Below are positions 4,487 through 12,885 of a stretch of 19,135 nucleotides of DNA, piece after piece; positions within the stretch are counted from its first letter, which is position 1, and each line of letters starts with the position of its first letter. The DNA is taken from assembly GCA_964640055.1 (NCBI GenBank), contig CAZXFH010000049.1:1-19135 (forward strand), written 5' to 3'. This stretch comes from CAZXFH01 sp964640055. Lineage in GTDB: Bacteria; Fidelibacterota; UBA2242; JAFGTP01. The position numbers and the translations under genes were made by a program. A model generated the notes under the pieces. The model did no database searches. It saw nothing but the letters and a program-made list of their open reading frames with translations, and was not told the DNA's origin.

Positions 4487-7363
4487 ATGGTGTTTTGGAT
4501 TATATTGGCGACCATGCTTTCCCTGTTAAATGCCCGCAGCTGGGAGCCCCGGGAGATTTTATTTGTGCCCTGGGGCCGCGATTCCCTGCAGACTGTGCGT
4601 TATCAGGTGGACCCGGACGGCCGCTACGGTCCCCAGAGTTTTCATGTGGATCCGGCAGACAGTAGGATCGCAATACTGGATCCCCTGAACCGCCGGATCA
4701 AGGTTTATGAACACGACTCTTTAACCCGAGCCTTACAGGCGCCCCGGTATAGTAAAGATTTTGTCTTAACCGCAGAGAATAAATATGTCTGCCTGGTTGA
4801 TAATGCCCTGTGGCGCTATGCGGACCAACAAGTAGCGCAACGCTACCGCCGCAAAACTCCCCTGCCCCTGATCCAACGGATCTACCGGCAGGACGGACAG
4901 CTGCTTATCCGCAATCATGACGGCACTATCTCCCGTTTAACCTCCCAGGGCATTCAGGCCACCGGACAAAAGGGGCTTCAGGCCGGTTCAAATTATTATC
5001 AGGCCAGCAAACAATCCCGGTCCCTGGCTGAGGTCGGCGTGCGCGATCCGCAAGGCCTACAAAAAGCAGCCATTAAACTGCCCATTCCCACCAACAATCT
5101 GGGCAGCATTCAGGTGGTGGGTGTGGATACCCTAGGACGCATCTACCTGGATCTCGATTTGATCCAGCAGCAAGTCCCTTTAAAGGTTCAGCGGGAACTG
5201 CGTATCCTGTCCGCCACCGGCGAAACTTTGGGCACCATTCAGGTGCCGGTCCATTATTACACCCGCATGTTCCGGGATCTGGAATTAGATCCCAGTGGGA
5301 AACTCTATCAGATGATCTCCTCTACCGATGGCCTGCATGTTTTTGAATGGACCATCCCAGGAACGATCATGCAACCGACCGAAGGCAGCTATCCCCAAAA
5401 GTACCAGCAAACCATCCACTATAATGAGGCTGGCGGTGGGGATTTTCAGGGACAGCGCATCCCGCCCCGCCCGGAGATGCAATCCATAACCCGCGATGAA
5501 GCCCTGGCCATTGGTGACAGTTATGTAGAGCATCAATGGAATTGTACCGCAGCCAATATCAGTGATGGAGTGGAAACAGCGCCCGATGGCGACCTGGTAC
5601 AGACACCCGACTGGATCCATGTGGGCACCAATCAGCGGATTCCCTACAAATGGGGCGGTTTTGACAAGCTCCCGGCCTATGACAGCGGCATTGCGGAAGG
5701 GGACTATGCCGGCGATATTCATACCGACGGGGTCTGCTACAACTATGCCCGCGGTGTGGACTGCTCCGGTTTTGTCTGCCGCTGCTGGAAACTGAATACC
5801 CATTACAGTACCCGCATGATGGATGATCCCGGATCCATTACCCTGGCCCATGCCAGCTGGGAGGATCTGCAGCCCGCGGATGCTATTCACAAGCCGGGAC
5901 ATGTACGGCTGGCCATCAGCACCCTGCAGAACGGTGTGATCCTGGCCGTAGAGGCGGCTGGCTCCAGTACGGGGTGGAAAGTGGATTATACGTCCTATAC
6001 TCTTACCGATTTATACAATTATGCCCCCCGCTATTACAAAAATATGACCGGCGCCAGTGTGCCGCCGGCCCCGCCGGTTCTGAGCCATATCACTCAGCCG
6101 GATTCACTGCAGCTGAAATGGGAATTGATCTCCACCCTGAATACTGACGGAGTGCACATATCAGTATCCGAGAATATGGCAGATTGGACGACGTTATTTA
6201 AAGACTCCCTTTTTGCTGTTACACAAACCTCCCTATCCGTTGATTTAGGAGATGCAGCCCCTCATTTTTTTAAACTCAAAGCAGTTAATACCGGTGAAGA
6301 TACGACCCTCAGTTTTCCTACTGATACATATGGTGTGTTTCAGGGAGGCTCATGCGGAGAGCAGGTGCTGATCGTGGATGGCTTTGACCGGACAGAATCG
6401 TCCGGCAGCTGGCATCTGCCCTATCATTCTTTTGCCGCCTGGCTGGGTCAGGCCCTGGCCGCAATGAATGTGAGCTTTGCGACCGCGGCCAATGAGGCCC
6501 TGCTTAATGGTCAACTTGATCTGCATGACTATGCAGCGGTGTGCTGGTTGCTGGGTGATGAAAGCACGAATGATGAAACACTGAACAGTGCCGAGCAGGC
6601 CTTGCTGCAAACCTATCTGGAAAACGGCGGCCAGCTCTTTATCAGCGGCTCGGAAATCGGCTGGGACCTGGACTATAAGGGCGGCACGGCTGACCGTCAA
6701 TTTTATCATGATTATTTACACGCCGATTATGTGCAGGATGACGCCGGGATATATCAGCTCAGTGGTCAGAGCGGTTCTATTATGGCGGGACTCAGTTTTA
6801 ACTTTGATGACGGGGGATATGGCATCTACGAAGAGGACTACCCGGATGCCATTAATCCCCGCAATGGTGCCAGTGCCTGTCTGAATTACAGCAGCAGCCT
6901 GCACGCCGGGATCCAGTATGAAGGCCCGTTTGGAGAGGGCTCCTTTACCGGGCGGCTGGTTTACCTGGCCGTGCCCTGGGAGACCATTACCACAGAAAAT
7001 GACCGCCAGGTTGTGCTGCGGCGGATCGTGGAATTTTTCGGCATTCAAACCAGCAGTCTGGCCCAGGGCGAAGATTCGGTTCCCGCAACACCCTTTTTAT
7101 CCGATGGCTACCCCAATCCGTTTAACAGCCGGGTCAACTTCAAATTACATCTGGATCATAAAACCACTGTTTCCATGGGTATCTACAATAACCTGGGGCA
7201 GCAAGTATTAACCAGTCAATATGAGCCCGGGGCGCGTCAGGTTATAAATCTTTCCTGGAACGGGACCAATACCCAGGGCCATCCGGTGGCGTCTGGGGTG
7301 TATTACATCGTGGTTCATCTGGCCCATCAACAACTGGTTAAACCGATGGTATTTCTCAAATAG
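4487..7363 (+). CDS. secreted multidomain protein: NlpC/P60-like domain, GATase-like domain, T9SS-type C-terminal domain
   Basis: This is a predicted 958-aa exported protein. A hydrophobic N-terminus (residues 1-16) is a short signal peptide. Residues ~20-290 are beta-rich with recurring IAILDPLNRRIKVYE-like strands, suggesting a propeller-like region. The middle holds a papain-like-fold (NlpC/P60-type) core: GVDCSGFVCRCW with Cys426, KPGHVRLAI with His472 and a possible third residue in AVEAAG (Glu489). A short FN3-like linker follows. Residues ~625-850 (VLIVDGFDR, LENGGQLFISGSEIGWD) resemble the class I glutamine-amidotransferase-like fold of large secreted FCB proteins. Residues 875-958 (YPNPFNS, YNNLGQQV, ASGVYYIVV) form a T9SS type A / FlgD-like sorting domain. 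Expected role: surface-attached or released cell-wall or polymer hydrolase. The DUF1460 gene follows after 70 bp and is probably co-transcribed. Confidence 0.72.
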   Translation: MVFWIILATMLSLLNARSWEPREILFVPWGRDSLQTVRYQVDPDGRYGPQSFHVDPADSRIAILDPLNRRIKVYEHDSLTRALQAPRYSKDFVLTAENKYVCLVDNALWRYADQQVAQRYRRKTPLPLIQRIYRQDGQLLIRNHDGTISRLTSQGIQATGQKGLQAGSNYYQASKQSRSLAEVGVRDPQGLQKAAIKLPIPTNNLGSIQVVGVDTLGRIYLDLDLIQQQVPLKVQRELRILSATGETLGTIQVPVHYYTRMFRDLELDPSGKLYQMISSTDGLHVFEWTIPGTIMQPTEGSYPQKYQQTIHYNEAGGGDFQGQRIPPRPEMQSITRDEALAIGDSYVEHQWNCTAANISDGVETAPDGDLVQTPDWIHVGTNQRIPYKWGGFDKLPAYDSGIAEGDYAGDIHTDGVCYNYARGVDCSGFVCRCWKLNTHYSTRMMDDPGSITLAHASWEDLQPADAIHKPGHVRLAISTLQNGVILAVEAAGSSTGWKVDYTSYTLTDLYNYAPRYYKNMTGASVPPAPPVLSHITQPDSLQLKWELISTLNTDGVHISVSENMADWTTLFKDSLFAVTQTSLSVDLGDAAPHFFKLKAVNTGEDTTLSFPTDTYGVFQGGSCGEQVLIVDGFDRTESSGSWHLPYHSFAAWLGQALAAMNVSFATAANEALLNGQLDLHDYAAVCWLLGDESTNDETLNSAEQALLQTYLENGGQLFISGSEIGWDLDYKGGTADRQFYHDYLHADYVQDDAGIYQLSGQSGSIMAGLSFNFDDGGYGIYEEDYPDAINPRNGASACLNYSSSLHAGIQYEGPFGEGSFTGRLVYLAVPWETITTENDRQVVLRRIVEFFGIQTSSLAQGEDSVPATPFLSDGYPNPFNSRVNFKLHLDHKTTVSMGIYNNLGQQVLTSQYEPGARQVINLSWNGTNTQGHPVASGVYYIVVHLAHQQLVKPMVFLK

Positions 7364-7433
7364 GTTGCTTAATTTCAGACTACCGTGACAGGCAACTTAA
7401 ACAACCATCATTATAAAAAAACAGGAGATTACC

Positions 7434-8345
7434 ATGCAAAAAAGAACATTATCTTTTGGTCTGATCCTTTTATTCGTCTTGGGTCTGACAGTCAGCTGTG
7501 GCCGTAAAACTGAGGTACCGGTAGAGCCCTTTTACCAGCTGGAAAAAATGGAGATCGATTCGCTGTTAAAGACCGTCAGCCAGCAGAACCTGAGCGTGAC
7601 CGAGCGGATCAATCTTTATTCTCAGCGTTTTCTGGGCACCCCCTATGAACTGCATTGTGCCGGTGAAGGACCCTACGGACTGTATGACAACAAACCACTG
7701 GTCAATTTTGAAAAGACCAACTGTATGCTTTACTGTGAGCATGTGCTGGCCCTGGCCATTTCAGACAGCTGGGAAAATTTCTTTAATAATTTGCAGCATA
7801 TCCGCTACAAGGACGGTGTGATCGGCATGAAAACCCGCAATCATTACACCATGGCGGACTGGCTGCCGGAGAACAACTGGCTGCTCAGCGACGTGACGGC
7901 CCGGGTCGGCGGTGAATTCACCCGCTCAGTAACCCGAACCATCTCTCACCGGAGTTTTTTCCGAAAGAAGGGCCTTGCTGATTTAAGACATATTAAACCC
8001 GATCGCGAGATGACCGTCAGCTATGTGCCTCTGGAAAAGCTAGCCACCGTTAAAGAAAACACAGCCACCGGAGATATTCTGGCCCTGATCTATGCTGATA
8101 AGGACAGTATTTTTTCCGCCCATATGTTGATGATTGCGGAAAAGGATAAGCAGAAGGTCATCCGGGAAGCCTCCAATAGCAAGATGACTACTTTTGAGAC
8201 ACCCTATGATGAATGGGTTCAGGCCAAGCAAGGGGCCGAGCGCTATGCCGGCCTGGCCTTCATGCGTGTTCGCGGGGAACTGAATAAACCGGGCATGATC
8301 GTTCTGCCCTGGGAGATCAACACATACAAAGAAAACATCCCGTAA
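7434..8345 (+). CDS. DUF1460 family (N-acetylmuramoyl-L-alanine amidase-like) lipoprotein
   Basis: The 303-aa product starts with a basic, hydrophobic signal ending in LTVSC (Cys22), a lipoprotein site. The rest fits DUF1460, a family with an NlpC/P60-like cysteine-hydrolase fold, known by structure and often called N-acetylmuramoyl-L-alanine amidase-like. The candidate catalytic Cys is Cys97 in KTNCMLYCEHVLAL, with His230 in FSAHMLMI as partner. The family-typical FLGTPY lies at 66-71 and YAGLAFMRVR near the C-terminus. The ATG has AGGAGA five bases upstream. It follows the 958-aa gene, which also carries a cysteine-peptidase core of this broad fold, so the two may act on the same wall-derived peptides. 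A terminator-like hairpin comes 19 bp after its stop codon. The substrate is inferred from the family only. Confidence 0.85.
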   Translation: MQKRTLSFGLILLFVLGLTVSCGRKTEVPVEPFYQLEKMEIDSLLKTVSQQNLSVTERINLYSQRFLGTPYELHCAGEGPYGLYDNKPLVNFEKTNCMLYCEHVLALAISDSWENFFNNLQHIRYKDGVIGMKTRNHYTMADWLPENNWLLSDVTARVGGEFTRSVTRTISHRSFFRKKGLADLRHIKPDREMTVSYVPLEKLATVKENTATGDILALIYADKDSIFSAHMLMIAEKDKQKVIREASNSKMTTFETPYDEWVQAKQGAERYAGLAFMRVRGELNKPGMIVLPWEINTYKENIP

Positions 8346-8363
8346 TAAAAAGGGGAATTGAAG

Positions 8364-8398
8364 GGAGCCGATTGGCCGCTCCGGGCTTTATTTTATTG
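8364..8398 (+). terminator. possible intrinsic terminator after the DUF1460 gene
   Basis: A 5-bp stem GGAGC/GCTCC (8364-8368 and 8378-8382) with a 9-base loop is followed by a T-rich tract, GGGCTTTATTTTATT. The stem is short, so strength is uncertain, but its position between a stop codon and a good promoter candidate supports it. Confidence 0.42.
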
Positions 8399-8427
8399 TT
8401 GAAAATCTATAAAAAATAAGTTATTAT
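8399..8427 (+). promoter_or_regulatory. sigma70-like promoter of the PAP2-glgC-pcm run
   Basis: TTGAAA (8399-8404) and TATTAT (8422-8427) are separated by exactly 17 bases, each matching five of six consensus positions. Transcription would start near 8434, about 42 bases before the ATG at 8476. This is among the best promoter matches in the window and marks the start of a new transcription unit. Confidence 0.52.
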
Positions 8428-8475
8428 CTAAAAGAAGATGAATAATCGTGCAATCCAATTAGCAAAACAAAGCCG

Positions 8476-9078
8476 ATGAACTCACAGACTTTTGCTTACC
8501 GGAAAACGGCCCGCATCCTTTCGCTGATGTTGCATCCATTTTTTATTGCACCGCTAACCTATTCGCTCATTTTGTTTCACCGTGCCGGTGTTTCCCTGCA
8601 TACCGTCATCAGTTTCATACTGGGTATTCTGGGCACGGTAATCCTGCCGGCGATATATATTTTTGGCATGAAAAAACGCCATTTGATCAGCAGTGTGGAT
8701 ATTCCCGATCGCACCAAACGCACCAATCCCTTTCTGTTTGGAACCCTTATATATCTGATTACCGGCGGACTGCTCTGGTTGATCAAGGCCCCGGCGGCGG
8801 TGGTCATTCTGATGCTGGTTTATGCTATCAATACCCTGATCGCTACTGGTATCACCAAATATTGGAAAATCAGTATCCACGGTATGGGTACCGGCGGACC
8901 GATCGCTGCCTTGGGTTATTTTATTTCCCCTGGTTTTTACTGGAGCTTACTCTTTTTACCGGTGCTGATCTTTGCCCGCGTCATCCCCAAATACCATACC
9001 CCCTCCCAGGTATTGGCCGGTTTTATCGGCGCTTTTGTAATCACTTTAATTCAATTAAAGTTGTATATACCCCTATGA
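8476..9078 (+). CDS. divergent PAP2-like integral membrane protein
   Basis: The product is a 200-aa multi-span membrane protein with about five or six hydrophobic segments. It resembles the PAP2 (phosphatidic acid phosphatase 2) superfamily, whose members dephosphorylate lipid phosphates such as undecaprenyl diphosphate. The canonical motifs are only partly present. DRTKRTNPF (78-86) stands for the first. SIHGMGTGG (133-141, His135) stands for PSGH. ARVIPKYHTPSQVLAG (167-182, His174) stands for SRxxxxxHxxxD, with Gln178 where the usual Asp would be. The two histidines needed for catalysis in PAP2 enzymes can be placed, but the changed flanking residues leave activity uncertain. The ribosome binding site is weak. 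Its stop overlaps the glgC start as ATGA, so the two are likely translationally coupled. Confidence 0.7.
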   Translation: MNSQTFAYRKTARILSLMLHPFFIAPLTYSLILFHRAGVSLHTVISFILGILGTVILPAIYIFGMKKRHLISSVDIPDRTKRTNPFLFGTLIYLITGGLLWLIKAPAAVVILMLVYAINTLIATGITKYWKISIHGMGTGGPIAALGYFISPGFYWSLLFLPVLIFARVIPKYHTPSQVLAGFIGAFVITLIQLKLYIPL

Positions 9079-10316
9079 AAACAAATGAAATTTTAGCCCT
9101 AATTTTAGGGGGTGGCAAAGGCACCCGTCTTTATCCCTTAACCCGCTATCGTGCCAAGCCGGCGGTACCCATTGCCGGAAAATTCCGCCTGATCGATCTG
9201 CCGCTCAGTAACTGCCTGAACAGTGATATCCGCAAGATCTATGTCTTGACTCAGTTCAATACCCACTCCCTGCACCGGCACATTTATGACACCTACCGGT
9301 TCGGACGTTTTACTCATGGCTTTGTTCATATTCTGGCGGCCCAGCAAACCGCTGAAAACATGGATTGGTATCAGGGCACGGCCGACGCCGTGCGGCAAAA
9401 TCTGCACTATATTGCCAATACCAATACTAAATACACCCTCATTCTGTCCGGCGATCATCTCTATCGCATGGACTACCGCTTTTTTGCACGGCAGCATGTG
9501 GAAAAGCAAGCCGACGTATCCGTGTCAGTTAAACCGGTGAATGCCAAAGAGGCCACCCAGTTCGGCATTCTGCAGACCGATGAGCGGGGACGCATTATCC
9601 GGTTTGTGGAAAAACCGGACAAGAGTCAGCTGGCCGATGTGAAGTCACCCGGCCTGCCGGCTGAAACACCTTACCTGGCTTCCATGGGCATCTATCTGTT
9701 CAATACCAGGGTTCTGATCAGGAATCTGGAGGAGATTGAGGAGGATGATTTTGGCGGTGATATTATTCCCCGGATTATTGCGTCCCATAAGGTATATGCC
9801 TATCCCTTTAAAGGGTATTGGAAGGATATCGGGACGATTGAATCCTTTTTCCGGGCCAATCTGGAATTGGCCTCCATTAAACCACCCTTTACGCTGTATG
9901 ACGAAAATGCGCCATTTTATACCCGCCCGCGGTTCTTACCCAGTTCGCGCATTGAATCCTGTATTATCAAACAGGCCCTGGTGGCTGACGGATGTTATAT
10001 CATGGGCAGTGAAATAAACAAGGCTATCGTCGGATTGCGGACCCGTATCCAGGTGGATACGAAGATTGAGGATACGGTTATTATGGGCGCAGATTACTAT
10101 GAAAACGGACCGTCCGAGGAGAAGCCGCCCATCGGAGTTGGCACCCATTGCCGCATCAAAAATACTATTATTGATAAAAATGTACGCATTGGCAATAACG
10201 TGGAAATCAGGAATATTGATAATGTTTCCTACAAGGATTCCAAGACCTATTCCATCCGGGACGGGGTGGTGGTCATTCCGAAAAATGCCATTATCCCGGA
10301 TAATACCCAGATATAA
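9075..10316 (+). CDS. glgC: glucose-1-phosphate adenylyltransferase (ADP-glucose pyrophosphorylase)
   Basis: This 413-aa enzyme makes ADP-glucose from glucose-1-phosphate and ATP (EC 2.7.7.27), the committed step of bacterial glycogen synthesis. The nucleotidyltransferase domain begins with LILGGGKGTRLYPLT (9-23), then RAKPAVPIAGKFRLIDLPLSN (26-46, holding the regulatory and substrate lysine positions of the family), WYQGTADAVRQN (98-109), SGDHLYRMDY (125-134), VEKP and GYWKDIGT (247-254). The C-terminal ~110 residues show the hexapeptide pattern of a left-handed beta helix. Length is normal. I start at 9075 because residues encoded by 8862-9074 in this frame lie wholly within the PAP2 gene and have no family counterpart. 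No separate ribosome binding site is visible, which fits coupling to PAP2. No other glycogen gene is in view. Confidence 0.96.
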   Translation: MKTNEILALILGGGKGTRLYPLTRYRAKPAVPIAGKFRLIDLPLSNCLNSDIRKIYVLTQFNTHSLHRHIYDTYRFGRFTHGFVHILAAQQTAENMDWYQGTADAVRQNLHYIANTNTKYTLILSGDHLYRMDYRFFARQHVEKQADVSVSVKPVNAKEATQFGILQTDERGRIIRFVEKPDKSQLADVKSPGLPAETPYLASMGIYLFNTRVLIRNLEEIEEDDFGGDIIPRIIASHKVYAYPFKGYWKDIGTIESFFRANLELASIKPPFTLYDENAPFYTRPRFLPSSRIESCIIKQALVADGCYIMGSEINKAIVGLRTRIQVDTKIEDTVIMGADYYENGPSEEKPPIGVGTHCRIKNTIIDKNVRIGNNVEIRNIDNVSYKDSKTYSIRDGVVVIPKNAIIPDNTQI

Positions 10317-10365
10317 GTACGAGATAATGGGGCGCAAGCAGTCCTGCTGAAAAGAGGGAAGGGCC

Positions 10366-11178
10366 ATGACGAAATATTTTAATCCGAATCAGACCCTGTT
10401 ATTCCCTGAAATGTATCCCGATGCGTACCTGCCGTCTATTGAGACAGCGCCTGATTTTGATTTTGCCCTGCAAAACCTAATCCGGCTATCTGATTTCGGC
10501 GCCTTTACCCAGCCCACCTTTACTGGGATAGACAAGTCCTATTCAATCAAAATAAATGAGCTGGATATCCCAATGAAATACCTGCAGGACGGCGCCACGG
10601 ATTCGCCGGTTTTCCATCTCTTTCCCCGGGACATACGGCACCGGTTGGAGCGTATGAAATATCATGTGCGCGCCTTTTTCAACAAGTCCAACAGTATCCG
10701 GACTGATTTTGGATATTTTTTGTTTCGTCCCTATTTCTCTAAATGGTATCTGCATCGCAAAAAAATCCTGCATGACATCCGGGAATATCTTCTGCGTGAG
10801 GTCGGTGAAAGCCGCTATCAGGCCAATTTCAGGCAGCTATTTACCGCAGGGGTTAAATGGTTCGAGGGAATCTTAGCCAATGACCATCTATTTCAGTTCG
10901 CGGAAGAGCGGTATGCTGATTTCCTGGCCCAACGCACTTTTGTAAAGCGCACGAATGCCTCGATTTATCAACTAGACCGGGAGCAGGCCGATTTTGTGCT
11001 ACAGTTCCTGGGGGTCAAGACCACTCACATCCCCTATGAACTGTCGGATTATATCCAGGGAATTGAGATTTCATCGACCTACAAGACCATCCATTTGGAA
11101 TATTTAAAGGATATAAAAATAGAGACCCTGGAGGACGTTCAGGAACTCTTCAACTCTTTGGGGCAAAAACCGCTATGA
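10366..11178 (+). CDS. conserved-looking protein of unknown function, coupled to pcm
   Basis: I do not recognise this 270-aa protein. It has no signal peptide or membrane segment and looks cytoplasmic. It is rich in aromatic residues, with a proline-rich start (NPNQTLLFPEMYPDAYLPS) and a central basic helical part (IRHRLERMKYHVRAFF, WYLHRKKILHDIREYL). The C-terminal half is alpha-rich, including LAQRTFVKRTNASIYQLDREQ and LEDVQELFNSLG at the end. No metal, nucleotide or catalytic motif stands out. The ATG follows an AGAGGGAAGGG purine tract that serves as a ribosome binding site. Its stop overlaps the start of pcm as ATGA, so the two proteins are probably made together. Codon use looks like the neighbours', giving no sign of recent transfer. 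It could be a lineage-specific protein or a divergent member of a known fold. Confidence 0.8.
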   Translation: MTKYFNPNQTLLFPEMYPDAYLPSIETAPDFDFALQNLIRLSDFGAFTQPTFTGIDKSYSIKINELDIPMKYLQDGATDSPVFHLFPRDIRHRLERMKYHVRAFFNKSNSIRTDFGYFLFRPYFSKWYLHRKKILHDIREYLLREVGESRYQANFRQLFTAGVKWFEGILANDHLFQFAEERYADFLAQRTFVKRTNASIYQLDREQADFVLQFLGVKTTHIPYELSDYIQGIEISSTYKTIHLEYLKDIKIETLEDVQELFNSLGQKPL

Positions 11179-11819
11179 AACATACTGAGAAGGATTATCA
11201 AGAAAAACTCCACACCATGGTAGAAACCCAGATTGCCGCCCGGGGGGTTAAGGATCCGGCTGTGATCAGGGCCATGAAACAAGTGCCACGCCATATTTTT
11301 GTGGGTAAGAAATATCAGGACGTTTCCTATGCCGATCACCCCCTGCCAATCGGATACAACCAAACCATTTCGCAGCCCTATATTGTGGCTTTCATGACCG
11401 AGGCTTTAAAATTAGATACAGCGGCACGGGTTCTGGAAGTGGGCACCGGATGCGGTTATCAGACTGCCGTACTGGCCCATATTGCCAAGGCGGTCTATTC
11501 GGTGGAAATCGTACCCGAGCTGGTCGAAATGGCCCGCCAGAATATTAATGAGCTGGGCCTGGAGAACGTGCATATCAAGCAGGATAATGGTCGCCAGGGC
11601 TGGCCGGAGCAAGGCCCTTATTCGCATATCATCGTGACGGCTGCCAGCCGGGACATTCCCGATCCGCTGGTCGAACAGCTGCAATCCGGGGGACGCATGA
11701 TCATTCCCGTGGGCAGCTCCTTGCTGTCCCAGAGTTTGCAACTGATTACAAAGGACGCGCGGGGCATCCATCAAGAAAAAATTCTGCCGGTCCGGTTTGT
11801 GCCCCTGGTGGAAAAGTGA
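11175..11819 (+). CDS. pcm: protein-L-isoaspartate O-methyltransferase
   Basis: This 214-aa SAM-dependent methyltransferase repairs isoaspartyl residues in ageing proteins (EC 2.1.1.77). Family marks are ARGVKDPAVIRAMKQVPRH (22-40), the substrate-contact segment NQTISQPYIVAFMTEAL (62-78), SAM motif I VLEVGTGCGYQTAVLA (86-101), VYSVEIVPELVEMA (108-120), the HIIVTAAS segment and the GGRMIIPVG strand. Length is typical. It is the last gene of the PAP2-glgC-unknown-pcm run, overlapping the preceding gene by four bases. A weak terminator-like hairpin follows the stop. Confidence 0.96.
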   Translation: MKHTEKDYQEKLHTMVETQIAARGVKDPAVIRAMKQVPRHIFVGKKYQDVSYADHPLPIGYNQTISQPYIVAFMTEALKLDTAARVLEVGTGCGYQTAVLAHIAKAVYSVEIVPELVEMARQNINELGLENVHIKQDNGRQGWPEQGPYSHIIVTAASRDIPDPLVEQLQSGGRMIIPVGSSLLSQSLQLITKDARGIHQEKILPVRFVPLVEK

Positions 11820-11823
11820 GTCT

Positions 11824-11842
11824 GACAGCCGGGTCTGTTTTT
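11824..11842 (+). terminator. weak intrinsic terminator candidate after pcm
   Basis: GACAG (11824-11828) pairs with CTGTT (11835-11839, one G-T pair) around a 6-base loop, and the stem runs into a tract of five T (11838-11842) a few bases after the pcm stop. The stem is only 5 bp. A second palindrome, TGCTCA-C-TGAGCA, follows at 11842-11854. Confidence 0.35.
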
Positions 11843-11902
11843 GCTCACTGAGCAGGCAGCCCCTAATTTTATGATAGAATATTTTTCATGGAGAATATCC
11901 AA

Positions 11903-12736
11903 ATGAAGCAGAATAACGATACGATTTATGATAAATTTGTTACCATGCTGCATGATCTTTCGCAGGGGCGCTATGAGGATATTGATTTCGAACAGTTTAT
12001 GACCGTAGAGAATCCGCTGTACATCCGCAATCTGGCCCAAAAACTGAATGATGTCGTCAAGCAGGTCAGGTCCCGGGAGGAATATCTTAAAATTGCTATT
12101 GAAGAATTACGCTCAACCCGCACCGATATTGAAGATTTTAACAAAGTCATTGAAAAACGGGTCAAGGAACGCACCAAAATGCTGGAACAGGCCAACCTGC
12201 GGCTGGAATTCATCTCAACCACTGATCCGCTGACCGGCATCAGCAACCGGCGTCATTTTGAAAATCAGCTCAAGCGCGAGATCAGTCGCGCCCGGCGCTA
12301 TGCCACCAGCCTGTGCTGCATTATGTTTGATATCGATTTTTTTAAAAAAGTCAATGATAATTACGGGCACATTTTTGGCGACGCGGTTTTGAAAACCCTC
12401 GGGAATATTTTGCAGGAGAACTTAAGGGAACATGATATCTATGCCCGCTATGGGGGCGAGGAATTTATTGTACTGTTACCGGAAACCGACGCGAATGCGG
12501 CCTATTATGTGGCTGAAAAGCTGCGCGGGATCATTGCAGAAAAGCAGATTAAAAAGAACGATCACCAGGATCGGGTCACTGTATCTCTGGGAGTGGCAGT
12601 CTATGACCCGGAACAGATGTCAGGAGGGGAAGATCTGGTTTCCGCCGCGGATAAAGCCCTGTATAACGCCAAACATTCAGGCCGTAATCGTACCGCGGTG
12701 TTCCAGTCTCATTCCCAAGAATCCACCCCCAAGTAA
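11903..12736 (+). CDS. diguanylate cyclase (GGDEF) with N-terminal coiled coil
   Basis: This 277-aa soluble protein makes cyclic di-GMP from two GTP. The C-terminal GGDEF domain (~107-270) has TDPLTGISNRRHF, the metal site FDIDFFKKVND, the active loop RYGGEEF (GGEEF at 184-188) and VTVSLGVAVY. An RxxD inhibitory site (REHD, 175-178) sits five residues before GGEEF, so product feedback inhibition is expected. The N-terminal ~100 residues are helical, with a heptad-rich stretch (~50-105) that looks like a coiled coil for dimerisation. There is no membrane segment and no recognisable sensor domain. I prefer ATG 11903 to ATG 11888 because GGAG (11890-11893) lies nine bases before the former, while the latter has no ribosome binding site. 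It appears to be transcribed alone. Confidence 0.92.
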   Translation: MKQNNDTIYDKFVTMLHDLSQGRYEDIDFEQFMTVENPLYIRNLAQKLNDVVKQVRSREEYLKIAIEELRSTRTDIEDFNKVIEKRVKERTKMLEQANLRLEFISTTDPLTGISNRRHFENQLKREISRARRYATSLCCIMFDIDFFKKVNDNYGHIFGDAVLKTLGNILQENLREHDIYARYGGEEFIVLLPETDANAAYYVAEKLRGIIAEKQIKKNDHQDRVTVSLGVAVYDPEQMSGGEDLVSAADKALYNAKHSGRNRTAVFQSHSQESTPK

Positions 12737-12847
12737 ACATATTCTGAAGAATCCACAAAATATACATTTAATACTATTATTCGCTTGGAAACCCAAAACC
12801 GCCATTAAAAGTAAATATTTAACGCGAGATACAAAGGGTATTATCTC

Positions 12848-12871
12848 TTTTATGCCCACGGTGGGATAAAA
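12848..12871. terminator. hairpin between GGDEF and M23 genes, possible terminator
   Basis: TTTTAT-G-CCCAC and GTGGG-ATAAAA form an imperfect inverted repeat with a GC core, AT outer arms and one bulged G. The outer arms could supply a U-rich end in either direction, but no long T tract follows on the plus strand, so termination is only a possibility. Confidence 0.35.
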
Positions 12872-12885
12872 TAATTTGAAAATCA

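Noticed and set aside
7364..7433. Inverted repeat GTTGC/GCAAC between the 958-aa and DUF1460 genes as a terminator
   Set aside because: The stem is 5 bp with a ~20-base loop and no T tract follows, so I do not treat it as separating the two genes.
8862..9074. 71-residue upstream extension of glgC
   Set aside because: It lies in the PAP2 gene in another frame, and the family start MKTNEILALILGGGKGTR begins at 9075.
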